From: CAIQJJ01 sp049325275 | Lineage (GTDB): Bacteria; Chloroflexota; Anaerolineae; Anaerolineales; UBA4823 | Direction of reading: 5' to 3' | NCBI GenBank assembly: GCA_049325275.1 | Contig: JBMOLU010000001.1 | Location: 310,001 to 374,000 of the forward strand | DNA: 64,000 nt | Shown: positions 1 to 11,190 of the stretch, in pieces | How positions within the stretch are numbered: the first letter of the stretch is position 1 | Layout: the number at the start of each line of letters is the position of its first letter | The notes under the pieces: generated by a model | What the model was told of the DNA's origin: nothing | What the model saw: only the letters and a program-made list of their open reading frames with translations | Databases searched by the model: none | Translations under genes and position numbers: made by a program

Positions 1-381
1 TTGCCCGTGCTCGAAGATTCTCGCCTGGCGCAACGCGCTGCCGAGGGGGTGCTGACCCTCACGGACCTGTTGCTCTATTCTGCCGTGTGCGGTACCGGAT
101 TGGACACGATTCCCCTGCCGGGCGATACGACCGCCGACGAACTCTACGCCGTCCTGCTCGATGTGGCTGCTTTGGCGCAACGTCTTGACAAGCCGCTTAC
201 GGCCCGCTTGATGCCGATTCCGGGCAAGCAAGCCGGCGATCCAACCGGTTACGATTTCGCTTTTTTTGCCAACAGCCGGATCATGTCGCTGCGGGCTGCC
301 CCATTGCGGGGGTTTTTTGCAGGAGAAGAAGACTTCAGCCTAATCCCGCATAAAACGGCACGGCTCGAAACCCATTCTTGA
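1..381 (+). CDS. DUF711 (UPF0210) family protein, C-terminal part
   Basis: The reading frame is open at the left edge, so only the last ~126 residues are seen and the true start lies outside the window. The stretch with AVCGTGLDTIPLPGD, followed by a Leu/Ala-rich helix and RLMPIPGKQAGD, matches the C-terminal end of the DUF711/UPF0210 (PFL-like) family as I know it. That family has no firmly assigned reaction. The ~30 residues after the family motif (FFAGEED to LETHS) look like a variable tail. There is no operon partner on its right: the next gene begins 134 bp away with its own promoter. Confidence 0.7.
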   Translation: MPVLEDSRLAQRAAEGVLTLTDLLLYSAVCGTGLDTIPLPGDTTADELYAVLLDVAALAQRLDKPLTARLMPIPGKQAGDPTGYDFAFFANSRIMSLRAAPLRGFFAGEEDFSLIPHKTARLETHS

Positions 382-502
382 TTTGCGCACTCGTGCGCCG
401 TGCTTTTCGCATACGGGTCAGGTATGAAAGGCCAAGGGAGAGACGCGAAATAAACGTTGCACGCCAGGCGCCGAGTGAGTGCACGAAGAAGAAAAATAAG
501 GC

Positions 503-514
503 TATAATCATTTC
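503..514 (+). promoter_or_regulatory. -10 box of a leaderless promoter
   Basis: TATAAT at 503-508 is followed by six bases and then the ATG at 515. Transcription would begin at or next to the start codon and no Shine-Dalgarno sequence fits. No good -35 is visible. Confidence 0.5.
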
Positions 515-1471
515 ATGGTCAGTTTCCTGGCTCACCAACCGGCCGATATACAAAAAGGCGACCTGGTCACCGTTCAGCAGATCGTGGATGCTTTTGCTAA
601 GGAAAAGCAGGCCGGATTGATCGAGATCGCATGGGCTTCTGGCCAGCAGGCGGTCATCCTGCTCGCCGATGGCCAGGTGATGGGGGTTAATATGCTCGAA
701 ACAACGTTTTGCAAAAAAATATCTTTTGAAGAACTCCCCACGCATTGGCTCAAAAGCCATGCCACCCTGCGCAGCATTCGGGCCAGGCATGAAATGGTAG
801 GAGCGGCTATGGCGGTGCTGGCGTGGCATCCACCGAACCAAACTTTTTCTCTTCAGGCCGGCGAGTTCCCCGCGTACCTTGAAATAAGCCAGAAACACCA
901 ACATAACGGCCTGTTTCGCATCCTTTGCGATGGCCTGGAAGGGTATGTCTTCTTGCTGGCCGGGCAGCCGCTGCATCACGAGTGCGTTTTAGATGCACCG
1001 CATGAAATGCTGGTAGGCGCCCAAGCCTACGAGCGGCTCCTGGCCTGCTCCCAACCGTCGTCACTGGAATTTTATGAGGCCGGTCCTGCCAGCCCCGTTT
1101 ACCAACAGATTTGCTTCCGCTTTACTTTTGCGCAGTTGATCCAAGGGATGTCAAACCGCTATGCGCGCCTGGTGGGTGCCGATATGGTTGAATCCATGGT
1201 TGTAACGCTCAACCAGCAGTTGGCAGAGCGGCAATACCACATGGAGATTCGTGAAAACCAGCTATACGACACCCATGTTTTTCCCAGTTACGGCGTAGCC
1301 ATGCAAGCTTACCGTTTCCTTTTCAAAAGCGTCATGCAGCAAATGAGCGAGATGATCGGGAACGGCCTGGCGCATTCTATCGCATTCGAAGTGTTCAGGA
1401 GCTTGCCGCCGGAGAAACAGCAGTTCCTGCGGGAAAGCCCCCTGATGATCCTGATCATTTCTTCGAGTTAG
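515..1471 (+). CDS. Hypothetical protein, possible DUF4388/PATAN-like N-terminus
   Basis: 318 residues, soluble, without signal peptide or membrane segment. Residues ~8-60 (QIVDAFAKEKQAGLIEIAW ... VILLADGQVMGVNM) resemble the DUF4388/PATAN pattern, in which a short helix precedes strands ending in a 'DGQ' turn. A similar pattern recurs near residues 125-150 (NGLFRILCDGLEGYVFLLAGQPLHH), suggesting a duplicated module. The C-terminal half is helical and unrecognised. PATAN-type domains occur in bacterial signalling proteins, but that link is tentative. The start is fixed by the -10 box six bases upstream. The membrane protein at 1485 follows after 13 bp and is probably co-transcribed. Confidence 0.6.
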   Translation: MVSFLAHQPADIQKGDLVTVQQIVDAFAKEKQAGLIEIAWASGQQAVILLADGQVMGVNMLETTFCKKISFEELPTHWLKSHATLRSIRARHEMVGAAMAVLAWHPPNQTFSLQAGEFPAYLEISQKHQHNGLFRILCDGLEGYVFLLAGQPLHHECVLDAPHEMLVGAQAYERLLACSQPSSLEFYEAGPASPVYQQICFRFTFAQLIQGMSNRYARLVGADMVESMVVTLNQQLAERQYHMEIRENQLYDTHVFPSYGVAMQAYRFLFKSVMQQMSEMIGNGLAHSIAFEVFRSLPPEKQQFLRESPLMILIISSS

Positions 1472-1484
1472 CTTTCTCTCGCCT

Positions 1485-2339
1485 ATGAAGAAACGAAACC
1501 CATCCCCCCCGGTTCTGGCAACCGCAGTTGCTTTGATTGCAGCCATCTCGGCGATTTACGTCCTCTTGTACCAGGCCCAACCACTGCCACAACCCTGGAA
1601 CGATGTAGGGACTTACCTGATTTTTGTCCTGGCTGCTGCTTTGGCTGCGCTTGCCGCCACGCTGGTGGCTTTCCGGTTCCACAAGACGGACAAGCCGCGC
1701 CTGGTGTGGGTCTGGTTTGCCACCGGTCTATGGAGCTGGGCGTTGGCAGAGCTGATTTGGATGATTTATGCGCTGACGATGGATGAAATACCAGCACTTA
1801 CGCCGGCCGACATTTTATGGGTTGGCGCGTATGGCTTCTTTGCGTTATCGTTCGTTCACCAATACTACCTGATCTTTTCTCCCACCATCAGAAAGTCAAT
1901 CTTGTGGCTGGTGGGAATTACAGGCGCGGTGCTGCTGTTGGCCGGCGCGCTCACCACTGCGCTGTACCGTTTCGGCGGCGAATCGGAACAAGCCTGGTTC
2001 GAGACTTTTGTGACCGTTTTCTATGCGGTTGGCGATCTGGCGGTTGGCCTGGTTGCGTTGCGGCTGTCACAGCTTTTTGGCCGCGGGTTATGGGGGCGCG
2101 TGTGGTGGGGGCTGATATTCTTTGCTTTATCCGATGCCCTGTATTCATGGTTGGAGTTCAGCGGCATCTACGCCGTCTCTGTCGAAACGGGCAACCCGCT
2201 GAGCCTGATCACGGATGTGGTTTACTTTGACGCTTACTTGGTGGTTGGGTTGGCGTGCCTGTCGCAGTGGCTTTTGATGCGTTATGGGCCTGTACGCCGC
2301 CAGCGGGTTGGTGTTACGGCCGGCGACACATGCGCTTAG
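1485..2339 (+). CDS. Hypothetical integral membrane protein, about eight TM segments
   Basis: 284 residues with about eight hydrophobic segments (roughly residues 10-29, 41-63, 73-97, 107-130, 138-160, 175-195, 203-225 and 240-265). The charged residues lie in short loops. There is no signal peptide beyond the first TM segment and no catalytic motif that I recognise. The arrangement resembles membrane-sensor or MASE-like modules, but no output domain follows. It sits 13 bp after the preceding hypothetical gene and ends 11 bp before the likely glgX start, so the three genes may form one transcript. Function unknown. Confidence 0.6.
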   Translation: MKKRNPSPPVLATAVALIAAISAIYVLLYQAQPLPQPWNDVGTYLIFVLAAALAALAATLVAFRFHKTDKPRLVWVWFATGLWSWALAELIWMIYALTMDEIPALTPADILWVGAYGFFALSFVHQYYLIFSPTIRKSILWLVGITGAVLLLAGALTTALYRFGGESEQAWFETFVTVFYAVGDLAVGLVALRLSQLFGRGLWGRVWWGLIFFALSDALYSWLEFSGIYAVSVETGNPLSLITDVVYFDAYLVVGLACLSQWLLMRYGPVRRQRVGVTAGDTCA

Positions 2340-2350
2340 GGCCGGCCAGC

Positions 2351-4396
2351 ATGAGAATCCTGCCCGGACGTTCTTATCCGATTGGGGCAACGGTTTTGCC
2401 AGACGGCGTCAACTTTTGCCTTTTCTCGCGCAATGCAACGGGAGTGGAGCTGCTTCTTTTTGATCACGTCGATGCGGCCAGGCCCGAACGTACCCTTCCA
2501 CTTGACCCAAAGCGCAACCGGACCTTCTACTACTGGCATGTTTTTGTAGAAGGCCTGCGTGCCGGCCAGCTTTATGGCTACCGCGTTCACGGCCCAAACC
2601 AGCCGACGCGCGGTTTGCGTTTCGATGGTTCGAAGGTGTTGATCGATCCTTATTCTCTCGCCGTGTTCTATGGAGACAACTACGACCGCCGAGCGGCCAT
2701 GCGCCCAGGGGACAACTGTGCGCAGGCCCTCAAGAGCGTCGTTGCCGACCCCAGCCGCTACGACTGGGAAGGCGATCGTCCCTTGCAGCGCCCGCTGGCC
2801 GAAGCGGTGATCTACGAACTCCACGTAGGCGGCTTTACCCGCCATCCGAGTTCCGGTTTACCGGCGGCATTACGCGGCACTTATGCCGGTTTGGTCGAAA
2901 AGATACCCTACTTGCAGGCGTTGGGCATCAATACGGTGGAGCTGCTGCCGGTGCAGCAATTTGACGAGCAAGAAGCGCCCGCCTGTTTGGATAACTACTG
3001 GGGCTACAACCCGCTGGCGTTTTTTGCCCCGCATCGCGGCTACTGTGCGTGCCGCGATGCACTCGGGCCCTTGGATGAATTCCGCGATATGGTCAAAGCA
3101 CTGCACCGCGCCGGCATCGAGGTGATTTTGGACGTCGTTTTCAACCACACGGCTGAAGGAAACCAAAACGGGCCGACATTGTCGTTTCGCGGGATCGAGA
3201 ATCGGGCCTACTACATGCTCTCACATTCGAATCCGGCAGTTTATCACAACTACAGCGGCTGCGGCAACACGCTCAACGCCAACCAGTCTATCGTTCGCCG
3301 CCTGATCATGGACTGCCTGCGTTACTGGGTGCGGGTGATGCACGTGGATGGGTTCCGCTTCGACCTGGCGTCGGTGATGGCGCGCGACGAATCGGGCCAA
3401 CCATTGCGCAACCCACCAATCTTGTGGGAGATCGAATCGGACCCAGTACTGGCCGGCGCCGAGATCATCGCCGAGGCCTGGGATGCAGGTGGGCTGTATC
3501 AAGTAGGTTCCTTTATCGGCCATCGCTGGGCCGAATGGAACGGGTACTATCGTGACGACGTGCGTCGCTTCGTCAAAGGAGACACACACACGGTTGGCCG
3601 GTTGGCAGCCCGCATTGCCGGCAGCCGAGACATTTACCCACAAGAAGGCCGCGAGCCAAATCGAAGCATCAATTTCATCACCTGCCACGACGGCTTTACC
3701 CTCAACGACCTGGTATCGTACAACGCCAAACACAACGACGCAAACGGGGAAGCAAACCGTGACGGACATAACGACAACGCCAGTTGGAACTGCGGCATCG
3801 AAGGGGAAACGGAAGACACCAGCATTCAAGCGCTACGTTTACGCCAGATCAAGAATTTCCTGGTCATCCTGTTTACCTCACAGGGCACGCCCATGCTGCT
3901 GATGGGTGATGAAGTGCGCCGCAGCCAACAAGGAAACAACAATGCCTACTGCCAAAACAATCCCCTCAGCTGGTTCGACTGGGACGATATAGCCCGCCAT
4001 GACGGTCTATTACGTTTTACCCGCTGCTTGCTGCATTTTTACCACACCCATTCCATTTTTCATGCCGAGCGTTTTTGGAGCGACATCCACGAACCAGAAG
4101 TGATCTGGCACGGTACGCGCCTCGACCAACCCGACTGGTCACCCGAGTCGCACAGCCTGGCATACGAACTGGTTTATGGCTTACAACAGGAACGTCTGTT
4201 TGTCGTTTTAAACGCTTACTGGCAGCCCCTGCATTTTGAATTGCCTTCCCTTCCCCCCGGGCGGCACTGGATGCGCCTGGTGGATACCGCCTTGCCTTCC
4301 CCAGATGATTTCTGCGTGCCCGGCGTTCCCCTTGCCCCCGGCGAGAGCGCTTGTCTCGTACAACCACGCGCAGCCGTGATTTTGAAGCAAGTGTAG
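2351..4396 (+). CDS. glgX: Glycogen debranching enzyme GlgX (GH13 isoamylase type)
   Basis: 681 residues, typical for GlgX. It hydrolyses alpha-1,6 branches of glycogen or limit dextrins in the cytoplasm. An N-terminal CBM48-like domain (GRSYPIGATVLPDGVNFCLF) precedes the GH13 barrel. Conserved regions are visible: I (DVVFNHTAEG), II (GFRFDLAS, nucleophile Asp338), III (EIIAEAWDAGG, acid/base Glu375) and IV (ITCHDGFTLNDL, Asp447). I chose the ATG at 2351 because family members begin just before PGRSYP. The frame also opens upstream, at 2330 and 2255, inside the preceding gene. No other glycogen gene is nearby. Confidence 0.93.
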   Translation: MRILPGRSYPIGATVLPDGVNFCLFSRNATGVELLLFDHVDAARPERTLPLDPKRNRTFYYWHVFVEGLRAGQLYGYRVHGPNQPTRGLRFDGSKVLIDPYSLAVFYGDNYDRRAAMRPGDNCAQALKSVVADPSRYDWEGDRPLQRPLAEAVIYELHVGGFTRHPSSGLPAALRGTYAGLVEKIPYLQALGINTVELLPVQQFDEQEAPACLDNYWGYNPLAFFAPHRGYCACRDALGPLDEFRDMVKALHRAGIEVILDVVFNHTAEGNQNGPTLSFRGIENRAYYMLSHSNPAVYHNYSGCGNTLNANQSIVRRLIMDCLRYWVRVMHVDGFRFDLASVMARDESGQPLRNPPILWEIESDPVLAGAEIIAEAWDAGGLYQVGSFIGHRWAEWNGYYRDDVRRFVKGDTHTVGRLAARIAGSRDIYPQEGREPNRSINFITCHDGFTLNDLVSYNAKHNDANGEANRDGHNDNASWNCGIEGETEDTSIQALRLRQIKNFLVILFTSQGTPMLLMGDEVRRSQQGNNNAYCQNNPLSWFDWDDIARHDGLLRFTRCLLHFYHTHSIFHAERFWSDIHEPEVIWHGTRLDQPDWSPESHSLAYELVYGLQQERLFVVLNAYWQPLHFELPSLPPGRHWMRLVDTALPSPDDFCVPGVPLAPGESACLVQPRAAVILKQV

Positions 4397-4543
4397 TATC
4401 TTCTCAAAAAGTAGGGGGAGCATGGTTTTTTTGTGCGTGTTTCAACCTGGTTGCATGGCACGCACAAAACACCCCACACCCTGCATTACCGAGAAATTAC
4501 CAAGCTTAACTTAATCACGGTTGCCGAGGCCCCTGGACAGGCT

Positions 4544-5539
4544 CTAGAACGGACAGGCCATCCAGATCAGTGTTTGCTCGGCCGTAAAGCCGGCTTCAGG
4601 CAAGGCACTCACGTCAATCGAGGCGGGTAGGTTCAAGCTCAACGGGCGGTGATGCGGCGTTTCATAGCGTGCGCTGCGCAGCAGGGCCAGCAGAAACGCG
4701 TCTTGTTCGATGGGCGCCTCCGCCCTGGGCAGCGCCAACCATAACGTGTCGGTATGGCCTTCACCGGGTAAATAACTCAATATCCCGAGTACGTTTTGCC
4801 CCGATTGGGCTACCCAGTGGCGCGGATAAACCCAATTCATAAAACGGTACAGCGCGCCGGCAAAACCGGGCGTGAAGGCGTGGTAGTCCACGGGAAGGTG
4901 CCAGGCCAGATCGGCCGGGTACATGGCGTGCAACCAGGTTTGTTGTGTTTTCCAGTCTTGCATACGGCGGGTGCGGATGGATACCCCGGCAGCATTTTCG
5001 CCGGCACGTCCACTGCGCGGGTGCGGTGCGGCAGGTGAAACCCAACTGGTGCGCCTGGCGCGTTCGATGAAACCTTCCGTTTTGTAAATATGAACTGCAG
5101 CCAGGTTGTCCGCCCGCACTTGCAGCCAGGCTGCGTGAGCGTGATGCTGGCGGGCATAACTTAATGCCTGGCGGGTAAGCGCCCGCCCGATGCCACGCCC
5201 GCGCCATTCGGGGTGTACGGCAACATTGGCGATCAGGTAACAGGGTTGGTGCTGCTTTTGGAAGGGGATGATGCTCAGGTATCCGATCAGGCGGTTGGCT
5301 TCCTCCCACACCAGGCCGATGCGTGGCAGCGATGCCGGCTCAAACGGCGAAACCCAATCGATTAAAAAGCTGCGGTAAGCCGAGTCGTGCAGGCGGCGCA
5401 GGTAGCTACGCCCATCGGCGTCGACGTTTTCACGAAAACAAAGCTCTACCAGGTCGGTCGCGGCCCTGGAGTCCCGTACCGGATTGAAAGCGCGGATATG
5501 ACACGGCGAACCGGTTATTGGCGCAGCAATAACAGCCAT
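4544..5539 (-). CDS. GNAT-family N-acetyltransferase
   Basis: 331 residues. The N-terminal half is a GNAT domain: the strand NVAVHPEWRGRGIGRALTRQAL contains the acetyl-CoA pyrophosphate loop (RGRGIG), and LQVRADNLAAVHIYKTEGF is the typical motif B. The C-terminal ~150 residues are unassigned and may be a second, degenerate GNAT lobe, as in tandem-GNAT proteins. The acceptor substrate cannot be predicted. The gene converges on glgX and diverges from clpC. Its start is supported by a -10-like TAAAAT six bases upstream of the ATG, suggesting a leaderless transcript. Confidence 0.8.
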   Translation of the reverse strand: MAVIAAPITGSPCHIRAFNPVRDSRAATDLVELCFRENVDADGRSYLRRLHDSAYRSFLIDWVSPFEPASLPRIGLVWEEANRLIGYLSIIPFQKQHQPCYLIANVAVHPEWRGRGIGRALTRQALSYARQHHAHAAWLQVRADNLAAVHIYKTEGFIERARRTSWVSPAAPHPRSGRAGENAAGVSIRTRRMQDWKTQQTWLHAMYPADLAWHLPVDYHAFTPGFAGALYRFMNWVYPRHWVAQSGQNVLGILSYLPGEGHTDTLWLALPRAEAPIEQDAFLLALLRSARYETPHHRPLSLNLPASIDVSALPEAGFTAEQTLIWMACPF

Positions 5540-5551
5540 AAAAAGATTTTA
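5540..5551 (-). promoter_or_regulatory. -10 box of a leaderless promoter (GNAT gene)
   Basis: Read on the minus strand, TAAAAT (5551-5546) is followed by six bases and the ATG at 5539. No ribosome-binding site fits between them. Confidence 0.4.
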
Positions 5552-5672
5552 TCACCTGTTTTATGCCACGGATATAGTGCTTCCGTAACATTTACGTACA
5601 TTGCCGAACCGGATACGCCGATTCAAACACAACGCTAACGTGCCGGCAGATGTGGATCGGGGCGCGGAATGT

Positions 5673-5678
5673 TATAAT
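5673..5678 (+). promoter_or_regulatory. Probable -10 box of clpC
   Basis: TATAAT lies 45 bp upstream of the clpC ATG, leaving a leader of about 40 nt with AAAGGA at 5707-5712 as ribosome-binding site. The -35 region is poor. No CIRCE-type inverted repeat was seen. Confidence 0.45.
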
Positions 5679-5723
5679 CGCATCACGGAATATGGATTTT
5701 TCTTGTAAAGGACAACATCTCCT

Positions 5724-8207
<2,484 letters not shown>

Positions 8208-8254
8208 TGTTGCACCTGCCTTATGCCTGCGGCGCAGCGCCGGGGTGACAACGG

Positions 8255-8297
8255 AAAAGCATCCGGCCGGGAAGGGATTTCCCGGCCGGATGCTTTT
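8255..8297 (+). terminator. Rho-independent terminator after clpC
   Basis: A 19-bp GC-rich stem (8255-8273 with 8279-8297) has a 5-nt loop and ends in TTTT. The stem is perfectly paired (AAAAGCATCCGG on the left arm). It lies 48 bp after the clpC stop and is symmetric enough to work in both directions. Confidence 0.85.
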
Positions 8298-8479
8298 AAC
8301 AGGCCAGACAAAAAGCACCGGCCCACCGCACCGCAAATTGCGTTCAAAATCCCCTACTCCGTTACATTAAGATAAACGTCCCTACCCGATGGGATATTTG
8401 TCCACAGATGAGTGACATTCGCCACTGGAAGATTTTGCTTGCTACAGATAAAGTGTATAACATGCAAGAACAGGGAACC

Positions 8480-8947
8480 ATGCTGGTCGAACATTATGAA
8501 GCGCTTCCCTTTTTCCAGGGCTTGTCATCGGATGAACTGGATTTGTTGCGCGCCTTGTTTGCCGTTTGCGATGTCTGTGCCGGTGAGGCCTTATTTGCAC
8601 AGGGAAAACCGGCAGAGTACCTTTATATTGTGCTCCACGGGAATGTCGATGTGAACTTCAAGCCCGATGATGGTCCTCCGCTGACGGTGGCGCATGTAGA
8701 GTCTGGTGGCATCGTCGGGTGGTCGTCTGCCTTGGGAAGCCTGACGTACACTTCGGGCGCTGCAGCCATTACAGATACGCGCCTGCTGCGCATACGCGGG
8801 GACGATTTACGCAATATCTGCGAACGTTACCCCGCAACCGGGGCGGTCCTGTTGGATCGCCTGGCCGCTGTGATCGCGGAACGCTTGCGAAATACGCATC
8901 CGCAGGTCAAAGCCATGTTAGAATCGGCTTTAGGGCCTAACCCATAG
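8480..8947 (+). CDS. Cyclic-nucleotide-binding domain protein, no DNA-binding domain
   Basis: A CRP-like cNMP-binding fold: PFFQGLSSDELDLLRALF is the N-terminal helix, GEALFAQGKPAEYLYIVLHGNVDV the beta roll, and GGIVGWSSALG occupies the position of the phosphate-binding cassette. The canonical Arg and Ser/Thr of cAMP receptors are not evident, so the ligand is unclear. The chain ends shortly after the C-terminal helix without a helix-turn-helix, so it is a stand-alone sensor rather than a CRP/FNR regulator. Start uncertain: in-frame ATGs lie at 8408, 8462 and 8480. I prefer 8480 because it gives the usual short lead-in and has AGGGA just upstream. Confidence 0.7.
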   Translation: MLVEHYEALPFFQGLSSDELDLLRALFAVCDVCAGEALFAQGKPAEYLYIVLHGNVDVNFKPDDGPPLTVAHVESGGIVGWSSALGSLTYTSGAAAITDTRLLRIRGDDLRNICERYPATGAVLLDRLAAVIAERLRNTHPQVKAMLESALGPNP

Positions 8948-9070
8948 GGCCGAAGCCACCGGCTCTTTGCCAAAAAGTGCAGCAACAAGAGCAGGGGGAG
9001 GGCTGGTGAAGGCGAGTGAACCCTCGCAAACGAAGTTAGCCTTGAGGTTTCAAACAAAAGGAGCGCAACA

Positions 9071-9331
9071 ATGACAATTCCTGTTCCCTCCCCCGATTTA
9101 AAAGCCGAACGCATTCAGGCGCTGATCGATAACTTGAGCGCCTATATCGAGCAATATCACGGTGGATCGGTTGAGTTGGTGGATTTCGATGGCCAGGTAG
9201 CCAAGGTTCGTCTGGGGGGGGCCTGCCTGGGCTGCCCGCTTTCACCGGCCACGCTGCAGGGGTGGGTGGCCGGCACGCTCAAGCAGTTTTTCCCCGAAAT
9301 CATCGTAGAGGCGGTAGAAAAAGGCGAGTAG
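9071..9331 (+). CDS. NifU-like (Nfu) iron-sulfur domain protein
   Basis: 86 residues, a stand-alone NifU C-terminal domain. The core motif GGACLGCPLS carries Cys52 and Cys55 (CxxC), which bind a bridging 4Fe-4S cluster in Nfu dimers; such proteins deliver clusters to apo-enzymes. AAAGGAG precedes the ATG. The gene lies 123 bp after the cyclic-nucleotide-binding protein and converges on the epimerase gene with a gap of 7 bp. No isc or suf genes are in the window, although many Fe-S clients (the Nuo subunits) are. Confidence 0.85.
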   Translation: MTIPVPSPDLKAERIQALIDNLSAYIEQYHGGSVELVDFDGQVAKVRLGGACLGCPLSPATLQGWVAGTLKQFFPEIIVEAVEKGE

Positions 9332-9338
9332 CCTTTGG

Positions 9339-10295
9339 TTATGAAGTGCCATGTTTCTCCCACCATTCGGTGGTCCAGGCAACGGATTTTTGGATGCCCT
9401 CGCGTAAGGGTGTTTTGGGGTCATAACCCAGCAGGGAACGCGCTTTTCCGATATTGGCGACGTAGTGCGTCACTTCGCCGACGCGCGCCGGTTCAAAATT
9501 GAACTTGGGAGCGATGCCTAGCGCATCACCGATATACGAGGCCATGGTCGCCAGCGTATTCCCTTCGCCGTAAGCGAGGTTGATGGTGTGATTGGCCTGC
9601 TTGCCGTTGACGAGGTGGTGAATGCCGCGCACGATCCCCTCCACACAGTCATCCACATAAGTGAAATCGAGCACTTTCTCTTTGCCGAAAATGGTGATCG
9701 GCTCGCCGTTTTTGACCTTGCGGATGAAGAGCGGGATCACGCGTTCCATGCGTTCGATGTCGTTATCGTAGCGCCCGTAGACATTGCTGAAGCGGAAGAC
9801 GATGTAGCGCATATCGTAGCACTGGGCGTACGAATAGATCAGCGCCTCGCCAGAAATCTTGCTCGCCGAGTAGGGGCTTTCTGTAAAGGCAAAATCGGCA
9901 TGCGATTCTTCGGTGATGTAGCGGTGGATATCGCCGTAGACTTCACGTGAGCTGCTGAAAACGATCGGCACGTTGTTCTGGCGGCAGAACTCGAGCACGT
10001 TGAACGTCAGGGTGATATTGTCAAGGGCGCGGCGTGGCTCTTCGACCAACTCATGTACCTTGGCGTTGGCTGCCAGGTGAACGACAGCGTCCAGCCTGGT
10101 AGGGTATTCGGCTGCGCCGATGCCGCGCTGGTAGTTTTGCTGGGGTGTGCTCAGGTCTTGCAGCAGCGTAGGAATTTCGTCCGTCCAGGGGTTGGGGCGC
10201 TTATCCACACCAAAGACAAAATGCCCTTGGCGTTGGAGAGTCAACGCCAGGTTGGTGCCGATTTGCCCGCTGGAGCCGGTGATCAAAATACGCAT
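9339..10295 (-). CDS. NAD-dependent epimerase/dehydratase (extended SDR)
   Basis: 318 residues. It starts with the dinucleotide-binding GSSGQIG motif (residues 7-13) and has the extended-SDR active site: Ser within VFSSSREVYG (~114-116), then Tyr142 and Lys146 in PYSASK. The C-terminal half (RFSNVYGRYD, FTYVDDCVEG) matches UDP-glucose 4-epimerase/dTDP-glucose dehydratase-type enzymes acting on nucleotide sugars. The exact substrate cannot be read from the sequence. Its start is 24 bp below the FHA gene and has GGAAGGAA upstream, so the two are probably co-transcribed. Confidence 0.85.
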   Translation of the reverse strand: MRILITGSSGQIGTNLALTLQRQGHFVFGVDKRPNPWTDEIPTLLQDLSTPQQNYQRGIGAAEYPTRLDAVVHLAANAKVHELVEEPRRALDNITLTFNVLEFCRQNNVPIVFSSSREVYGDIHRYITEESHADFAFTESPYSASKISGEALIYSYAQCYDMRYIVFRFSNVYGRYDNDIERMERVIPLFIRKVKNGEPITIFGKEKVLDFTYVDDCVEGIVRGIHHLVNGKQANHTINLAYGEGNTLATMASYIGDALGIAPKFNFEPARVGEVTHYVANIGKARSLLGYDPKTPLREGIQKSVAWTTEWWEKHGTS

Positions 10296-10319
10296 AAATT
10301 CCTTCCCACCTTTGCGCCC

Positions 10320-11027
10320 TTACGGGCAGTAGTAGGGCGATCCCAGACTCTGCAACACGCCGTTGGTAATGCTTTTGAAAAAGCCCCAGCACATAATCTC
10401 TTCAAGCAAGGCTGGGTTCAGGACGACCAACACGGCGACGGCGATCACGAGCAGGCAAAGCACCACGGCCAGGCAACCGCAACCGGCCACCAGCCACGTC
10501 CGGCACCCACCTTTCTTCACCGCCAGGGGAGTGGGATATTCTGGCACCGGGGCTACACCGGCCGAGGGCGGGGGGGCGTAAGCCTGCGGTGCGGCGGCCG
10601 GCGGGCCGTATGATTCGACCACCGGCGGCACGCTGAAGGCCGCATCACCCGCACGTGGCGAAACCTGGAAGGTGGCCGAAGCACCGCTGCCGCTCCCAAC
10701 GACGGTGGCGTTGATATCGAAACCGATTGCCTCAAATGCCAGGCCGACGTTTTCACCGAGCATGATCAACTCGCCGGAAGTCAGGGCGTGGGGGCCCATC
10801 AGCCGCTGCCCATTGACAAATGTGCCGTTAGTAGACCCCATATCCTCGATGGTATATCCGCCACCTTGCGAGACCAGGCGAGAGTGTTTGCGCGAGATTT
10901 CGGCATCGCTGATTACGATGTCGTTGTTTATGTCTCGCCCGATGAAAATTTCGTTTTTCTCGAGGGGATAACTTTTGCCTGGGGTTGGTCCTGACTGCAT
11001 TACCAATTGAAAGTTAGCGGGAGCCAT
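10320..11027 (-). CDS. FHA-domain membrane-anchored protein
   Basis: 235 residues. Residues ~8-95 form a canonical FHA domain, a phosphothreonine reader: IFIGRDINNDIVI, then SRKHSRL and GSTNGTFVNG give the Gly-Arg, Ser-x-x-His and Asn that bind the phosphopeptide. A Pro/Ala-rich linker (~115-160) leads to one strong TM segment (~175-200) and a short outside tail. The FHA domain is therefore cytoplasmic, and the protein probably scaffolds Ser/Thr-kinase signalling at the membrane. AGGAGGT precedes the start, and two well-spaced promoters lie upstream. No Ser/Thr kinase is in the window. Confidence 0.88.
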   Translation of the reverse strand: MAPANFQLVMQSGPTPGKSYPLEKNEIFIGRDINNDIVISDAEISRKHSRLVSQGGGYTIEDMGSTNGTFVNGQRLMGPHALTSGELIMLGENVGLAFEAIGFDINATVVGSGSGASATFQVSPRAGDAAFSVPPVVESYGPPAAAPQAYAPPPSAGVAPVPEYPTPLAVKKGGCRTWLVAGCGCLAVVLCLLVIAVAVLVVLNPALLEEIMCWGFFKSITNGVLQSLGSPYYCP

Positions 11028-11050
11028 GCTTGACCTCCTGATTTGATTTC

Positions 11051-11113
11051 GGTGTAAGGTACAGTTTGGTCTGTGTCAAAAGCTAGTGTAATCTCAATCG
11101 AGCCGAAAGTCAA
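11051..11113 (-). promoter_or_regulatory. Two tandem sigma70-type promoters for the FHA gene
   Basis: Read on the minus strand. P1 has TTGACT (11113-11108), a 17-bp spacer and TACACT (11090-11085). P2 has TTGACA (11079-11074), a 17-bp spacer and TACACC (11056-11051). Both point at the FHA start at 11027. Confidence 0.6.
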
Positions 11114-11190
11114 ACGGAATTTGATGCTTGTGTTCGTTCGGGCATTGGCTGAAGGCCTTTTCTGCGAAACCGGCCAGCCAGAACGGCCAA

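Noticed and set aside
4429..4469. 11-bp hairpin between glgX and the GNAT gene
   Set aside because: The stem is perfect (TTTTGTGCGTG and its complement), but no T-run follows on either strand, so I did not call a terminator.
5540..5723. CIRCE or CtsR heat-shock operator upstream of clpC
   Set aside because: No inverted repeat of the TTAGCACTC type and no CtsR-type heptad repeat could be found.
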